From: JAAXHB01 sp965221635
Lineage (GTDB): Bacteria > Actinomycetota > Acidimicrobiia > Acidimicrobiales > Aldehydirespiratoraceae
Reading direction: 5' to 3'
Assembly (NCBI GenBank): GCA_965221635.1
Contig: OZ244902.1
Coordinates: 3,038,001 to 3,102,000 of the forward strand
DNA: 64,000 nt
Position 1 is the first letter of the stretch. Every line of letters begins with the position of its first letter. The notes beneath the pieces were generated by a model. It was not told the origin of the DNA. It saw nothing but the letters and a program-made list of their open reading frames with translations, and did not search any database. A program made the translations under genes and the position numbers. Positions 26,853-34,729 of the stretch are shown piece after piece.

Positions 26853-28430
26853 TCACGAGCCGTCGCGAAGCTCGCGGCGCAGGATCTTGCCCGCGGCGCT
26901 CTTGGGGATGGCGTCCATCACTTCCATTGCTTGCACCTGCTTGTAGGTGGCGAGGTGCTCGCTCACATGGGCCTGAAGGTCGGCCAGGGTGGGGGGCTCC
27001 GCGCCGGGTGTGGCCACCACGAACGCCTTGGGCACCTCGCCGGCCTCGAGGTCTTCGATGCCTATCACCGCGGCGTCGGCCACCGCCGGGTGGGTCACCA
27101 GCACCGCCTCCAGCTCGGCGGGGGCCACCTGGAAGCCCTTGTACTTGATCAGCTCCTTGATGCGGTCCACGATCGACACGTGGCCGTGCTCGTCGAGTAT
27201 CGCCACGTCACCGGTGTGCAGCCAGCCGTCTGAGTCGAGGGTCTCGGCGGTGGCCTCGGGGTTGTTCAGGTAGCCCTTCATCACCTGCGGGCCCCGCACC
27301 CACAGTTCTCCTCGTCCGCCCACGTCGAGGTCTTCGCCGGTTGAGGGATCCACGATGCGGATCTCGGTGTTGCACAGCGTGACCCCGCTGGTGCCCGGGC
27401 GGTAGTCGCCTTCGAGGGTGACATGGCTCACCGGGCTCAGCTCGGTCATGCCGTAACCCTGAACCACTTCGCAGCCCACACGCTTGGCGGCCTCGTCGGC
27501 CAGATCCGCGCCGAGGGGCGCCGCTCCGGAGAAGATCTGCTTAAGCGACGACAGGTCGTACTGATCCACCGCCGGGTGCCGTGCCAGGCCCAGCACGATT
27601 GGAGGCACCGCGAAGAAGCGGGTGATGCGCTGGCTTTGCACGAGCTCGAGCGCGGCGATCATGTCGAAGCGGGGCATGGTCACCACCTTCACCCCGGCTG
27701 CGAGCAGCGTGTTCATCAGCACCTGCATTCCGTAGATGTGAAAGAACGGCAGCGCGGCGAGGGCAACCTCACCGGCGGTGGTGGTGATCACCTGCTGGGT
27801 TTGCACCACGTTGGCCACCAGGTTGCGGTGCGTGAGCATCACCCCTTTGGGAAGACCGGTGGTGCCCGACGAGTACGGCAGCACCACCACGTGATCGGCG
27901 TAGTCCACCGCAACCTGATCGATCGGCTCGCCCATCATCTCGCTCAGCGCGAGCACCGGCACCGCGGCGTCGGCGGCGGGTTCGCCTGGGGGGCCGGCCA
28001 CCACGACGGAACCAACGTTGGTGCCCTCAATGGAGGCCAGGGCGGTGGGCACGAACATCGCCACGGTGAACACCATCGACGCGTCGGAGTCCTGCAGTTG
28101 GTGGCGCACCTCCTCGGGGCCGTAGGTGGGGTTGATGGTGGTGACGGTGGCGCCGGCTATGGCGATGCCGTGGAAGATCACCGCGTATTCGGGAATGTTG
28201 GGGGCCAGCACCGCGATCACCGTGCCCGGCCCCACGCCACGAGCCCGAAGGCCGCCACCGAGGCGCCGCACCGCGTCTCGCAGCTCTGCGAACGTGTACG
28301 ACGCCGCGGCGCCGTCGGTGATCGCCACCTCGTCGGCGTGGTCGTCAACCGCGCCGAGCACGCAATCAGTGATGGACTGATCGGGAATGTAAACGTCGGG
28401 GATGGGGCTGGAATGGATTATCGCGCTCAC
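26853..28430 (-). CDS. Acyl-CoA synthetase, 4-coumarate-CoA ligase-like
   Basis: An ANL-superfamily adenylating enzyme of about 525 residues that activates a carboxylic acid with ATP and transfers it to CoA. Visible motifs: the P-loop YSSGTTGLPKGVMLTHRNL (about 185), ALPFFHIYGM, GYGMTELSPVSH, the hinge region GDVAILDEHGHVSIVDRIKELIKYKGFQVAPAELE, and the catalytic lysine in PKSAAGKILRREL near the C-terminus. The pattern is that of 4CL and related fatty or aromatic acid CoA ligases; the substrate is unknown. GTG 28430 is preferred because TACCAT (28443-28438) lies seven bases upstream, as in other leaderless genes here; ATG 28439 is the alternative. It is divergent from pntAA with a gap of only 17-26 bases. 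Confidence 0.9.
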   Translation of the reverse strand: MSAIIHSSPIPDVYIPDQSITDCVLGAVDDHADEVAITDGAAASYTFAELRDAVRRLGGGLRARGVGPGTVIAVLAPNIPEYAVIFHGIAIAGATVTTINPTYGPEEVRHQLQDSDASMVFTVAMFVPTALASIEGTNVGSVVVAGPPGEPAADAAVPVLALSEMMGEPIDQVAVDYADHVVVLPYSSGTTGLPKGVMLTHRNLVANVVQTQQVITTTAGEVALAALPFFHIYGMQVLMNTLLAAGVKVVTMPRFDMIAALELVQSQRITRFFAVPPIVLGLARHPAVDQYDLSSLKQIFSGAAPLGADLADEAAKRVGCEVVQGYGMTELSPVSHVTLEGDYRPGTSGVTLCNTEIRIVDPSTGEDLDVGGRGELWVRGPQVMKGYLNNPEATAETLDSDGWLHTGDVAILDEHGHVSIVDRIKELIKYKGFQVAPAELEAVLVTHPAVADAAVIGIEDLEAGEVPKAFVVATPGAEPPTLADLQAHVSEHLATYKQVQAMEVMDAIPKSAAGKILRRELRDGS

Positions 28431-28456
28431 GCCGTGCATGGTAGCGTTGCCCCTCG

Positions 28457-29707
28457 GTGCGTCTTGGGGTGCTTCGCGAGCAGTTGGCGGGCGAGAAACG
28501 GGTGGCCCTCGTTCCCGCGGACGTGTACAAACTCACAAACGCCGGGTTCGAGATCCTGGTGGAGCGCGGCGCCGGTTCGGGTTCGTCCATCGACGACGAC
28601 TCCTACAGCGCCGCCGGCGCCTCGCTGGTGCAACACGCCGAAGCTGTGGGCGCGCCGCTGGTGGTGTCGGTGCGAGGCCCCCGGTTGCTGCTCGACGCCA
28701 TGGCGGCCGGCGGTGGCGCCACGGCGGGCGAGGGTGGGCCGGTTTTCGTTGGTGTGTTCGACCCGCTTTGGGATCGCGACACTCCCGCCGCTCTGGCCGA
28801 GGCGGGTGTGGCGTCGCTCGCGCTGGATTTGGTGCCTCGCATCACCCGGGCGCAGTCCATGGACGTGCTGTCCTCGATGGCGACTGTGGCCGGCTACCAG
28901 GCGGTGCTCACCGCGGCTGTTCGCTTGCCGCAAATGTTCCCGTTGATGATGACCGCCGCGGGGACGCTGCAACCGGCAAGGGTGCTGGTGCTCGGCGCAG
29001 GTGTGGCCGGACTGCAGGCGCTTGCCACGGCGCGGCGCCTCGGGGCGATCGTGGAGGGCTACGACGTGCGCCCCGCGGCCCTGGAGCAGATCCGCTCGAT
29101 GGGCGCCCGGGCCGTGGAGATCGACCTCGCCGCTGCGCAAGGAGACGCCGGGGGTGAAGGCGAAGGCGGTTACGCCCGCCGCCAAGGAGAAGAAGCCGCG
29201 GCGTTGCAACGAGAACTGCTAACCCCTCACGTGGCCGCCGCGGATGTGCTGATCACCACCGCCGCGGTGCCCGGGGTGGCCTCGCCGCTGCTGGTGACCA
29301 CCGAAATGGTGGCGCAAATGTCGGCCGGTTCGGTGATCGTGGACCTGGCAGCGGAGCGGGGCGGCAACTGCGAACCGTCGCAAGCCGACACCGAACAGGA
29401 AGTCGGCGGGGTGACCGTGCTGGCCCCCACCGACCTGCCGTCGCGGTCGGCTCGTCACGCCAGCCAGATGTTCTCCCACAACCTCACCCAGTTCCTCACT
29501 CACCTTGCCCCGGACGGGAACGTGGACATCGACACCCACCTGCAAAACGCCGACGAGATCACCACGGCGATGCTCGTCACCCACCGCGGCGCGGTGGTAC
29601 ACCCACGCTTGAACCCCGACCGCAACACCGCCACTCAAGGCGAGGCGGACGCCGCCGGCGATGCCGCCGAAGCGGCCGCCACAGACGCCGGCGGCGAGGA
29701 GGACTGA
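28457..29707 (+). CDS. pntAA: Proton-translocating NAD(P)+ transhydrogenase, alpha subunit part 1
   Basis: The NAD(H)-binding domain I subunit (416 residues) of the membrane transhydrogenase, which uses the proton gradient to reduce NADP+ with NADH. Landmarks: N-terminal LGVLREQLAGEKRVALVP, the RQD-loop region, the Rossmann motif VLVLGAGVAGLQALATARRLGAIVEGYDVRPAALEQ, and the conserved VIVDLAAERGGNCE. The C-terminus is an Ala/Glu-rich tail. It is followed at five bases by pntAB and then by pntB with a 4-base overlap, a typical three-gene operon. The start is GTG 28457 with no Shine-Dalgarno; a TAGCGT nine bases upstream may be its -10. Confidence 0.95.
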   Translation: MRLGVLREQLAGEKRVALVPADVYKLTNAGFEILVERGAGSGSSIDDDSYSAAGASLVQHAEAVGAPLVVSVRGPRLLLDAMAAGGGATAGEGGPVFVGVFDPLWDRDTPAALAEAGVASLALDLVPRITRAQSMDVLSSMATVAGYQAVLTAAVRLPQMFPLMMTAAGTLQPARVLVLGAGVAGLQALATARRLGAIVEGYDVRPAALEQIRSMGARAVEIDLAAAQGDAGGEGEGGYARRQGEEAAALQRELLTPHVAAADVLITTAAVPGVASPLLVTTEMVAQMSAGSVIVDLAAERGGNCEPSQADTEQEVGGVTVLAPTDLPSRSARHASQMFSHNLTQFLTHLAPDGNVDIDTHLQNADEITTAMLVTHRGAVVHPRLNPDRNTATQGEADAAGDAAEAAATDAGGEED

Positions 29708-29712
29708 ACGCC

Positions 29713-30012
29713 ATGGGACTTTGGATCGGGGTGACGCTGTTCGTGTTGGCTGTGTTCCTTGGCTTGGAGCTGATCACCAAGGTGCCGCCCACGCTCCACA
29801 CCCCGCTCATGTCGGGCTCCAACGCCATCTCGGGCATCACCGTGGTGGGAGCGGTGGCCGCCGCCGGCGCGGGACACACCACGCTCACCACGGTGCTCGG
29901 ATTCGCCGCGGTTGTGCTGGCCACCGTGAACGTGGTGGGCGGATTCCTGGTGACTCACCGCATGCTGGGAATGTTCAGCCCGAAACGCCGATCACGGTCG
30001 GAGCAACAGTGA
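29713..30012 (+). CDS. pntAB: NAD(P)+ transhydrogenase, alpha subunit part 2
   Basis: A 99-residue membrane subunit with three hydrophobic helices (about 4-20, 40-55 and 60-82), the first half of the proton channel. The conserved loop LELITKVPPTLHTPLMSGSNAISGI between helices 1 and 2 is diagnostic. Its stop codon overlaps the GTG start of pntB (GTGA), so the two are translationally coupled. Confidence 0.95.
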   Translation: MGLWIGVTLFVLAVFLGLELITKVPPTLHTPLMSGSNAISGITVVGAVAAAGAGHTTLTTVLGFAAVVLATVNVVGGFLVTHRMLGMFSPKRRSRSEQQ

Positions 30013-31388
30013 CCGAAGACTGGACCCTCGTCGGCTACATAGCCGGGGCTGTCCTTTTCATACTGGGCATCAAGGGCCTGGCAAGGCCACGCACCGCGGT
30101 GCGCGCCAACCTTCTGGGCGCCACCGGAATGCTCGTGGCGGTGGTGGTGACCCTCGTGGCCAACGGCACGATGGGCATCGGCTGGATCCTTGGCGGGTTG
30201 GCGTTGGGCGGGGCGCTTGGCGTGGTGGCCGCCACTCAGGTGCGCATGACCGCCATGCCCGAACTGGTGGCCCTGTTCAACGGGTTCGGCGGTGGCGCCT
30301 CGGTGCTTGTGGCGGTGGCCTCATACACCGAGGCAACCGACATCGGCGGATCGGACGTGCAGCTTCGCGCCACCGCGGCCCTGGCCGCGTTCATAGGCGC
30401 GGTGACGCTCACCGGAAGCGTCGTGGCGTTCACGAAGCTGCGAGACAAGCTCAAATCGGCCGGTTTCACCGGGGTGCAAATCGTGAGCGCGGTGCTCACC
30501 GTGGTTGCCGCGGTGTTCGGCGTGTTGATGGTGGCCGACCCGGGCAGCGGCCTTTGGGTGTGGCTGCTGGTGGCGGTGGCCGCGGTGCTCGGAGTGATCG
30601 CGGTGCTGCCCATCGGCGGGGCCGACATGCCGGTGGTGATCGCCCTGCTCAACTCGATGTCGGGGCTCGCCGCCGCGGCTGCCGGTTTCGTGTTGGAAAA
30701 TCCGGTGCTGATCATCGCCGGCGCGCTGGTGGGCGCAAGCGGACTGATCCTCACCCAGATCATGTGCGCCGGGATGAACCGGTCACTTCCCGCGGTGCTG
30801 TTCAAACCCACACCCGCGGCTGCCCGTCGCAGCGACGACAGCGACCCTTACGAGGGCAACATCAGCGCCACCTCGCCAGAAGAGGTTGCGATGCTGCTCG
30901 AAACCGCCACCCGTGTGGCGATCGTGCCCGGTTACGGCCTGGCCGTGGCTCAGGCACAGCACGCCGTTCGCGACCTCACCAGGCGCCTCACCGCCATGGA
31001 CGTGGAGGTGGTGTTCGGCATTCATCCGGTGGCTGGACGAATGCCCGGCCACATGAACGTGCTGCTTGCCGAAGCCGAGATCGACTACCAGCAACTGCTG
31101 GAGATGGACGACATCAACCCCACCTTCGACAGCACCGACCTCACCATCGTGCTGGGCGCCAACGACGTGGTGAACCCCGCGGCCCGAACCGATCCCAACA
31201 GCCCGATCGCGGGCATGCCGATCCTGGAAGTGGACGCAAGCCGGGTGGTGGTGGTGGTGAAGCGCAGCCTCAGCCCCGGCTTCGCGGGAATCCCAAATCC
31301 TCTGTTCGCCGGGGAGAACACGCTGATGCTGTTCGCCGACGGCCGCCAAGCGGTGGTGGACATCACCCACGCCCTGCGCGAAATGTAA
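30009..31388 (+). CDS. pntB: NAD(P)+ transhydrogenase, beta subunit
   Basis: A 459-residue subunit: residues 1-260 hold about eight to nine membrane helices of domain II (proton channel, including NGFGGGAS and LLNSMSGLAAAAAG), and residues 280-459 form the NADP(H)-binding domain III. Domain III signatures are VAIVPGYGLAVAQAQHAV, FGIHPVAGRMPGHMNVLLAEA, VLGANDVVNPAAR and VVVKRSLSPGFAGIPNPLF. The start GTG 30009 overlaps the pntAB stop; the longer frame starting near 29661 is a shadow of pntAA and pntAB. The downstream 31-bp repeats contain hairpins that may terminate the operon. Confidence 0.96.
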   Translation: MTEDWTLVGYIAGAVLFILGIKGLARPRTAVRANLLGATGMLVAVVVTLVANGTMGIGWILGGLALGGALGVVAATQVRMTAMPELVALFNGFGGGASVLVAVASYTEATDIGGSDVQLRATAALAAFIGAVTLTGSVVAFTKLRDKLKSAGFTGVQIVSAVLTVVAAVFGVLMVADPGSGLWVWLLVAVAAVLGVIAVLPIGGADMPVVIALLNSMSGLAAAAAGFVLENPVLIIAGALVGASGLILTQIMCAGMNRSLPAVLFKPTPAAARRSDDSDPYEGNISATSPEEVAMLLETATRVAIVPGYGLAVAQAQHAVRDLTRRLTAMDVEVVFGIHPVAGRMPGHMNVLLAEAEIDYQQLLEMDDINPTFDSTDLTIVLGANDVVNPAARTDPNSPIAGMPILEVDASRVVVVVKRSLSPGFAGIPNPLFAGENTLMLFADGRQAVVDITHALREM

Positions 31389-31414
31389 CCCCCGGCCTCC
31401 GGGGCCCACCCGGC

Positions 31415-31500
31415 GGCTGAGCCGGGCGGGGTTGCTGAGCCCGGTGGCTGAGCCGGGCGGGGTTGCTGAGCCCGGTGACTGAGCCGGGCGGGGTTTCGCG
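31415..31500. repeat. 31-bp tandem repeat, 2.7 copies, each containing a hairpin
   Basis: The unit GGCTGAGCCGGGCGGGGTT plus 12 bases recurs with a period of exactly 31 (31415, 31446, 31477). Each unit boundary forms a CCCGG/CCGGG stem with an eight-base loop. It lies between the convergent pntB and trpB2 genes and could work as a multi-hairpin bidirectional terminator. Confidence 0.8.
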
Positions 31501-31507
31501 GCTTGGC

Positions 31508-32869
31508 TCAGGCCATCACGGGGACGTTCTGGAGCGCCTGCGCGAGGGCTTCGTCGGAGAGTTCGTGGTCTCGCATCTGCCCCGAGATGTAGTTCTCGTA
31601 AGCGGACAGGTCGAGATGCCCGTGACCGCACAAAGCGGTGAGGATCGTCCTGGACTCCCCCGCCTCGCGGGCTTCGATGGCTTCACGGATCGCCGCGGCC
31701 AAAGCGTGGGTGGGTTCGGGCGCGGGCACGATCCCCTCGGTGCGCGCAAAATGCAAACCCGCGGCGAAGCACTCGCTTTGGCCTATCGCCACCGCCTCGG
31801 TGAGGCCCTGGTCGTACAGGTGCGACACCAGCGGCGACATGCCGTGGTAGCGCAAACCGCCGGCGTGGATCGGCTCGGGAATGAACTCGTGACCCAGGGT
31901 GTGCATCTTCAGCAGCGGCGTGGTGCGCGCCGTGTCGCCGAAGTCGTAGCGGTACTCGCCTCTGGTGAGCGACGGGCACGACGCCGGCTCCACGCAGCGG
32001 ATCACCGGATTCATGCGCCCGGCGAGCTTCTCACGCAAAAACGGCAGCGACAGTCCCGCGAAGTTCGATCCTCCGCCGGTGCAGCCCACCAGAACGTCGG
32101 GTGTTTCCTCCACCATGGCGAGCTGGCGCAACGCCTCCTCACCGATCACGGTTTGGTGCAACAGCACGTGGTTGAGCACGCTTCCAAGCGAGTAGCGCAC
32201 CGCCGGATCGGGGGCGGCCACCATGATCGCCTCCGAAATGGCGATCCCCAGCGACCCCGGATGGTCGGGATCCGCGGCCAGCAGGCCCTGGCCGTACTCG
32301 GTGATCGGCGACGGGCTGGAATGCACCTTAGCGCCCCACACCTCCATCATCGTCTTGCGGTACGGCTTCTGGCGGTACGAGGCCGCCACCTGCCACACCT
32401 CGCACTCCATGTCGTACTGGGCGCACGCGAAAGCCAGGGCGCTGCCCCACTGCCCCGCCCCGGTTTCGGTGGTGAGCTTGGTTATGCCCTCCACGTTGTT
32501 GTAGTACGCCTGCGGCACGGCGGTGTTGGGCTTGTGTGACCCCACCGGGCTCACGCCCTCGTACTTGTAGAAGATCTTCGCCGGGGTGTCCAACGCCTTC
32601 TCGAGGCGCCGTGCCCGGAACAGCGGGCTGGGACGCCACAAACGCAGCACGTCGATCACGCCGCCGGGAATGTCCACGTAGGAGTCGCCGGTGACCTCCT
32701 GGCCGATCAGCGCCATCGGGAACAGCGGCGCCAGGTCGTCGGGCCCGACCGGTTCGAGCGTGCCGGGATGCAACGGCGGCGGTGGTGGCGCCGGAAGGTC
32801 GGGAATCACGTTGTACCACTGCGTGGGGACTTCGGAATCCGGCAGTGTCACCCGGTAGTAGTCGGCCAT
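31508..32869 (-). CDS. TrpB2-type tryptophan synthase beta-like protein
   Basis: A 453-residue PLP enzyme of the TrpB2 branch, longer than ordinary TrpB (about 400). The PLP lysine is in GVSPVGSHKPNTA (K113), the phosphate-binding loop is VGCTGGGSNFAGL, and ETGAGQWGSALAFACA contains the catalytic Glu. The N-terminal 50 residues with a Pro-rich PAPPPPPLHPG segment are typical of TrpB2. TrpB2 makes tryptophan from indole and serine without needing TrpA; some members have related roles. A strong GAGGGGAGC precedes ATG 32869. No trpA is nearby; the only other trp gene here is the broken trpD. Confidence 0.92.
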   Translation of the reverse strand: MADYYRVTLPDSEVPTQWYNVIPDLPAPPPPPLHPGTLEPVGPDDLAPLFPMALIGQEVTGDSYVDIPGGVIDVLRLWRPSPLFRARRLEKALDTPAKIFYKYEGVSPVGSHKPNTAVPQAYYNNVEGITKLTTETGAGQWGSALAFACAQYDMECEVWQVAASYRQKPYRKTMMEVWGAKVHSSPSPITEYGQGLLAADPDHPGSLGIAISEAIMVAAPDPAVRYSLGSVLNHVLLHQTVIGEEALRQLAMVEETPDVLVGCTGGGSNFAGLSLPFLREKLAGRMNPVIRCVEPASCPSLTRGEYRYDFGDTARTTPLLKMHTLGHEFIPEPIHAGGLRYHGMSPLVSHLYDQGLTEAVAIGQSECFAAGLHFARTEGIVPAPEPTHALAAAIREAIEAREAGESRTILTALCGHGHLDLSAYENYISGQMRDHELSDEALAQALQNVPVMA

Positions 32870-32984
32870 GTTGGTTGCTCCCCTCTCGTGTGGGTCCGCT
32901 GGTATGTTCTGGGCGCCCGGACGCTACCCCGAGAACCGGTCGGCTCTTTGATTCGGCCTGTGCGGTGTTGTGGGGGCGTGGTGG

Positions 32985-33746
32985 TCAGGTGTCGGTGAAC
33001 TTTGGGGCGCGGCTCTCAAGGAACGCCTCGCGGGCCTCGGCGGAGTCGCCCAGCATGTACGCCTCGAGGGTGAAGCCCTGCTCCCAGCGGTACTTGCGCT
33101 CCAGGTCGCCGTCCTCCACGCCGTTGAGGGATTCCTTGGCCAGGCGCAGCATCGCCGGGGACTTGGCGGCCATGCGCTCGGCAATGCCACGCGCCGCGCC
33201 GCGCAGCTCCGGGCGGGGCACCACCCGGTGAACCGCGCCCAGTCGGCGCGCCTCGGCGGCGTCCACGCTTTCGCCGGTGAAGTACATGTAGCGCACCGTT
33301 TGCACGCCGAACATTCGCTGCAGGTGGGCGCCCATGCCCATGGCGCCCCTGTCCACCTCGGGCACACCAAACCAGGCGTCATCGGCGGCAACCACCACAT
33401 CGGCGGAGCCGGCGATGCCGATGCCGCCGCCGAGCACGTAACCGTGAACGGCCACGATCACCGGTTTGGGATTGAGATGGATCGCAGCGAACGTGCGGTG
33501 GTTGGCCTGGTTCACGGCCACTATCCGGCCAGGGTCGGCGGCCAGTTCCTTCACGTCCACCCCGGCACAAAACCCCCGGCCCTCAGCGGCGATCACGATC
33601 ACCCGCACGTCGGGGTTCTCGCCCAGGTGCTCAATTTCGGTGGCGAGTGCGAACTGTTGATGCGACGACAGCGCGTTCACCGGAGGGTTGTCGATAACCA
33701 GCTCCGCCACCCCGTCGGCCACCGTCACCTGATGGGGACTGCTCAC
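32985..33746 (-). CDS. Enoyl-CoA hydratase/isomerase (crotonase) family protein
   Basis: A 253-residue crotonase-fold protein. The first oxyanion-hole block is AAEGRGFCAGVDVKELA and the second is VHGYVLGGGIGIAGSADVVVAADDAWFGVPEVDRGAMG. The Glu of PEVD is at a position used in catalysis; the second glutamate of classical hydratases is not evident, so an isomerase or other CoA-ester reaction is possible. The C-terminus (RKYRWEQGFTLEAYM...AREAFLESRAPKF) is typical. GTG 33746 follows TAGCAT at six bases, suggesting a leaderless mRNA. Confidence 0.88.
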   Translation of the reverse strand: MSSPHQVTVADGVAELVIDNPPVNALSSHQQFALATEIEHLGENPDVRVIVIAAEGRGFCAGVDVKELAADPGRIVAVNQANHRTFAAIHLNPKPVIVAVHGYVLGGGIGIAGSADVVVAADDAWFGVPEVDRGAMGMGAHLQRMFGVQTVRYMYFTGESVDAAEARRLGAVHRVVPRPELRGAARGIAERMAAKSPAMLRLAKESLNGVEDGDLERKYRWEQGFTLEAYMLGDSAEAREAFLESRAPKFTDT

Positions 33747-33752
33747 CCTGTG

Positions 33753-33758
33753 ATGCTA
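33753..33758 (-). promoter_or_regulatory. Putative -10 (TAGCAT) for leaderless enoyl-CoA hydratase mRNA
   Basis: TAGCAT on the minus strand ends six bases before GTG 33746; no Shine-Dalgarno is present. Confidence 0.5.
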
Positions 33759-33913
33759 ACCCCGGGCCGTTTGGCGCATTCGTGAGCCGCACCGGCGGCG
33801 AAGACGCTTGCCGAAGCCCCGTCAGGCCGGGGTCACAGCGCTCCGTCTCGTCTCAGCGTTGGCTTGGCCTCCAAGCTCCGGCTGGCCTATGACTCACTGG
33901 GGCCCGTACGCGT

Positions 33914-33947
33914 GGACGGGGCGGACCGATAATGGCCCGCCCCGTCC
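33914..33947. terminator. Perfect 11-bp GC hairpin
   Basis: GGACGGGGCGG (33914-33924) pairs fully with CCGCCCCGTCC (33937-33947) around a 12-base loop. It lies in the gene-free stretch 33747-34223 and could end a short minus-strand transcript that begins upstream of 34190, or act on the plus strand, where a weakly T-rich tract follows. Confidence 0.55.
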
Positions 33948-34116
33948 GGTTGGTGTTTGCTGAATGCTAGTCGGAGTCTCTTGGGTCACATGATGCGACG
34001 GTGTGTTGAGCCACCGTTGCACTGTCGTGTTGTGACCGTGTGCCGGCGTGACTAGTTCCGATCAGATCCGACCAGGGTGGCTTCGGCTGGAATTGCCCGG
34101 CCGCCCAGCAACGCAG

Positions 34117-34193
34117 CTAGCTGCCGACCACCTCCAAGGTCACGTCAGGTTCAGAACTCAGTTGGACCACCTCCTTTCTCTTGGTGGTCCCAT
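34117..34193 (-). other. Candidate micro-peptide or small-RNA locus with a Shine-Dalgarno hairpin
   Basis: On the minus strand an 11-codon ORF (34193-34158, MGPPRERRWSN) overlaps a second short frame ending at TAG 34117 (MVQLSSEPDVTLEVVGS if read from GTG 34170, or from a CTG at 34161 that overlaps the first stop as CTGA). Between them lies AGAAAGGAGGTGG, a near-perfect Shine-Dalgarno and the strongest in the window. The SD sits in a perfect 8-bp hairpin (34164-34171 with 34183-34190, loop of 11), so it could be masked. It follows the 155-residue membrane-anchored protein gene by about 30 bases. I recognise no family; it may be a leader peptide, a small ORF or a structured RNA. Confidence 0.35.
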
Positions 34194-34223
34194 TCAAGCA
34201 CACCTGGCGTGCCGGTGCGTGGA

Positions 34224-34691
34224 TCAAGCCGAAGCTGCCCCCGGCCCGCCAGCCGGCGCGGATGCCGACACGGCGCCAATGGCCGCCAGGTAGGCGAGCT
34301 GCGCGTCGATGATGCACACCACGTCCACCGGATCGAGGTCGCCGTGCTCGGCGGCGCGTGCCACCACCGCGTCCATCGCCGCGTCGGCATCGGCTGTGGC
34401 GATGGCGTCGTTGGCCACCGCCGGGTCGCCCAGATCGGTGCCGTGCGTGGTGGCCAGGCCGACCTCGCCGAACCAGTCCAGATGCCAACGCAGCACCCGC
34501 TCCACGTCGCTGTAGGCGACCCTTGCGGTGACCTCGTCGGGAAGGCGCTCGCTCACGAACTCCACCGCGTCGGCCATCCGGTACACCGCCGGTGCGGTTT
34601 CGCCCTCGAGGCGCCCGACGGCGCTGCCCACCGCCACAAAGGCGATCGCAACCACCCCGACAGCGCCAATCGCCACGAACAACCAGATCAT
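34224..34691 (-). CDS. Hypothetical membrane-anchored protein
   Basis: A 155-residue protein with one N-terminal membrane helix (MIWLFVAIGAVGVVAIAFVAVGSAV) and a cytoplasmic-type soluble domain of about 110 residues. The soluble part is mostly helical (YRMADAVEFVSERLP, TARVAYSDVERVLRWHLDWFGEVGL, DAAMDAVVARAAEHGDLDPVDVVCIIDAQLAYLAAIGAV) and ends in an Ala/Gly/Pro-rich tail. No catalytic motif is visible. The start has GAGGGG seven bases upstream. It lies between the acyl-CoA dehydrogenase gene and the SD-hairpin locus on the same strand. Confidence 0.65.
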   Translation of the reverse strand: MIWLFVAIGAVGVVAIAFVAVGSAVGRLEGETAPAVYRMADAVEFVSERLPDEVTARVAYSDVERVLRWHLDWFGEVGLATTHGTDLGDPAVANDAIATADADAAMDAVVARAAEHGDLDPVDVVCIIDAQLAYLAAIGAVSASAPAGGPGAASA

Positions 34692-34729
34692 CGCCGCCCC
34701 TCAGGCGCGCATCGCGGCGTCGCCGACGG

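Noticed and set aside
34160..34185. Match of the plus strand to the 16S rRNA 3' end (anti-Shine-Dalgarno)
   Set aside because: Only about 19 bases resemble it and nothing upstream looks like 16S; the match is the complement of a strong Shine-Dalgarno.
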